A stretch of DNA of 64,000 nucleotides from Caballeronia sp. SBC1 (GTDB lineage Bacteria; Pseudomonadota; Gammaproteobacteria; Burkholderiales; Burkholderiaceae). The notes under the pieces were generated by a model, which saw only the letters and a list, made by a program, of their open reading frames with translations, did not search any database and was not told the origin of the DNA. Of the stretch, positions 63,464 through 64,000 are shown in pieces (the first letter of the stretch is position 1; the number at the start of each line of letters is the position of its first letter). Where the stretch lies: assembly GCF_011493005.1 (NCBI RefSeq), contig NZ_CP049156.1, positions 3,782,001-3,846,000 of the forward strand. Reading direction: 5' to 3'. The position numbers and the translations under genes are program-made.

Positions 63464-64000
63464 TCAATCAACCAGTTCGTACGCGGTGCTGCGGCCGCCC
63501 GACGCCGATCTCCGCAGCACTCCCAACGCCACCAGTTCGCCGATGTCGCGCAGCGCGGTATCCGGCGAACACTTCGCTATGGCGGCCCACTTGCTGCTGG
63601 TCAGCTTGCCGTCGAAACCATCCAGCAGCCGGTTCAGCAGCTTGATCTGCCGCTCGTTGAATGGCGCGGCGGCCCAGCGCTGCCAGAAACGCGTCTTCAC
63701 CAGCACCGCGTCCACCGTGTGCTGGGCGTTGTCCACTGCACGATGCAGCACGTCCAGGAACCACGTGAGCCACGCGGTGACATCGAGTGATCCGCGCTGA
63801 GTTTGCTCCAGGATGTCGTAATAAGCGCTGCGCTCCGACTGGATCTGCGCTGACAGGCTGTAGAAACGCTGCGGACTGCCGTCGGCGCGGGCGAGCAGCA
63901 AATCGCCTATTGCCCGGGCGATACGGCCGTTGCCGTCATCGAAAGGATGCAGCGTGACGAACCATAGGTGCGCCAGCCCGGCCTTGATCACCGGCGCCAC
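63464..64000 (-). CDS. Fic-family protein (partial, runs off the right edge)
   Basis: 178 C-terminal codons. The Fic catalytic motif HPFDDGNGRIAR lies at about residues 18-29 of the visible part; QSERSAYYDILEQTQRGSLD follows. The C-terminal winged-helix region (ERQIKLLNRLLDGFDGKLTS, then DIGELVALGVLRRS) is typical of the longer Fic proteins. Fic enzymes AMPylate or otherwise modify target proteins. The N terminus, including any inhibitory (S/T)xxxE(G/N) motif, is outside the window. Confidence 0.88.
   Translation of the reverse strand: MAPVIKAGLAHLWFVTLHPFDDGNGRIARAIGDLLLARADGSPQRFYSLSAQIQSERSAYYDILEQTQRGSLDVTAWLTWFLDVLHRAVDNAQHTVDAVLVKTRFWQRWAAAPFNERQIKLLNRLLDGFDGKLTSSKWAAIAKCSPDTALRDIGELVALGVLRRSASGGRSTAYELVD

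Noticed and set aside
1..64000. tRNA, rRNA, integrase or IS genes
   Set aside because: I looked for tRNA T-arm patterns, transposase and integrase motifs and found none that held up. A structured tRNA scan would be needed to exclude an overlooked tRNA.

Overview
The window reads as chromosomal DNA of a Burkholderiaceae bacterium of the Burkholderia/Paraburkholderia/Caballeronia type. The reasons are the high GC content, the family-level look of the proteins, an S-adenosylhomocysteine riboswitch in front of ahcY, the pxpBCA-DUF969-DUF979 oxoproline locus, and a dispersed intergenic repeat of the kind seen in this group. This placement is inference from gene content; no database was consulted. 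I see no rRNA, tRNA or CRISPR array.

Layout. Bases 1-9250 hold housekeeping genes: ttcA-folB-pteridine-reductase-like SDR, then (divergent) a MidA/NDUFAF7-type methyltransferase and a small DUF2905 protein, then cca-GST-NDUFA9-like-soluble lytic transglycosylase, and fthC. Bases 9247-10262 contain a large inverted repeat with 39-bp tandem units. Bases 10265-15335 are a 5-oxoproline uptake and hydrolysis locus with a divergent MarR-type regulator and a palindromic operator candidate. Bases 15415-24030 are a compact Wzx/Wzy-type exopolysaccharide operon in which most genes overlap by 4 bp. It is preceded by a ~900-bp AT-rich leader built from two diverged ~400-bp copies. Bases 24940-31778 hold a GumN/TraB-family protein and a dipeptide-type ABC transporter (dppABCDF).

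Bases 32254-34747 carry a type II restriction-modification pair of lower apparent GC. Bases 35004-38006 are the SAM-recycling operon ahcY-(DUF360 membrane protein)-metF, with a SAH riboswitch at its head and a strong terminator at its end. Then come lrgAB with a divergent LysR regulator, a DUF937/OmpA fusion protein, and an AidB-type acyl-CoA dehydrogenase.

Bases 44281-63448 are flagellar. Leftward run fliE, fliS, fliT, a second FliK-like protein and an orphan FlhB-C-terminal protein; a sigma-28 promoter sits before fliS. Rightward run fliFGHIJK and then fliLMNOPQR. The two rightward operons are separated by an island (about 55.1-58.9 kb) with a VgrG head without its spike, an unknown gene overlapping its end, a PAAR protein, a gene that looks frameshifted away from the PAAR protein, a helix-turn-helix gene with a nonsense codon, and another copy of the dispersed repeat. 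A partial Fic-family gene runs off the right edge.

The most unusual parts are the VgrG/PAAR island, the duplicated exopolysaccharide leader, and the inverted repeat next to fthC.
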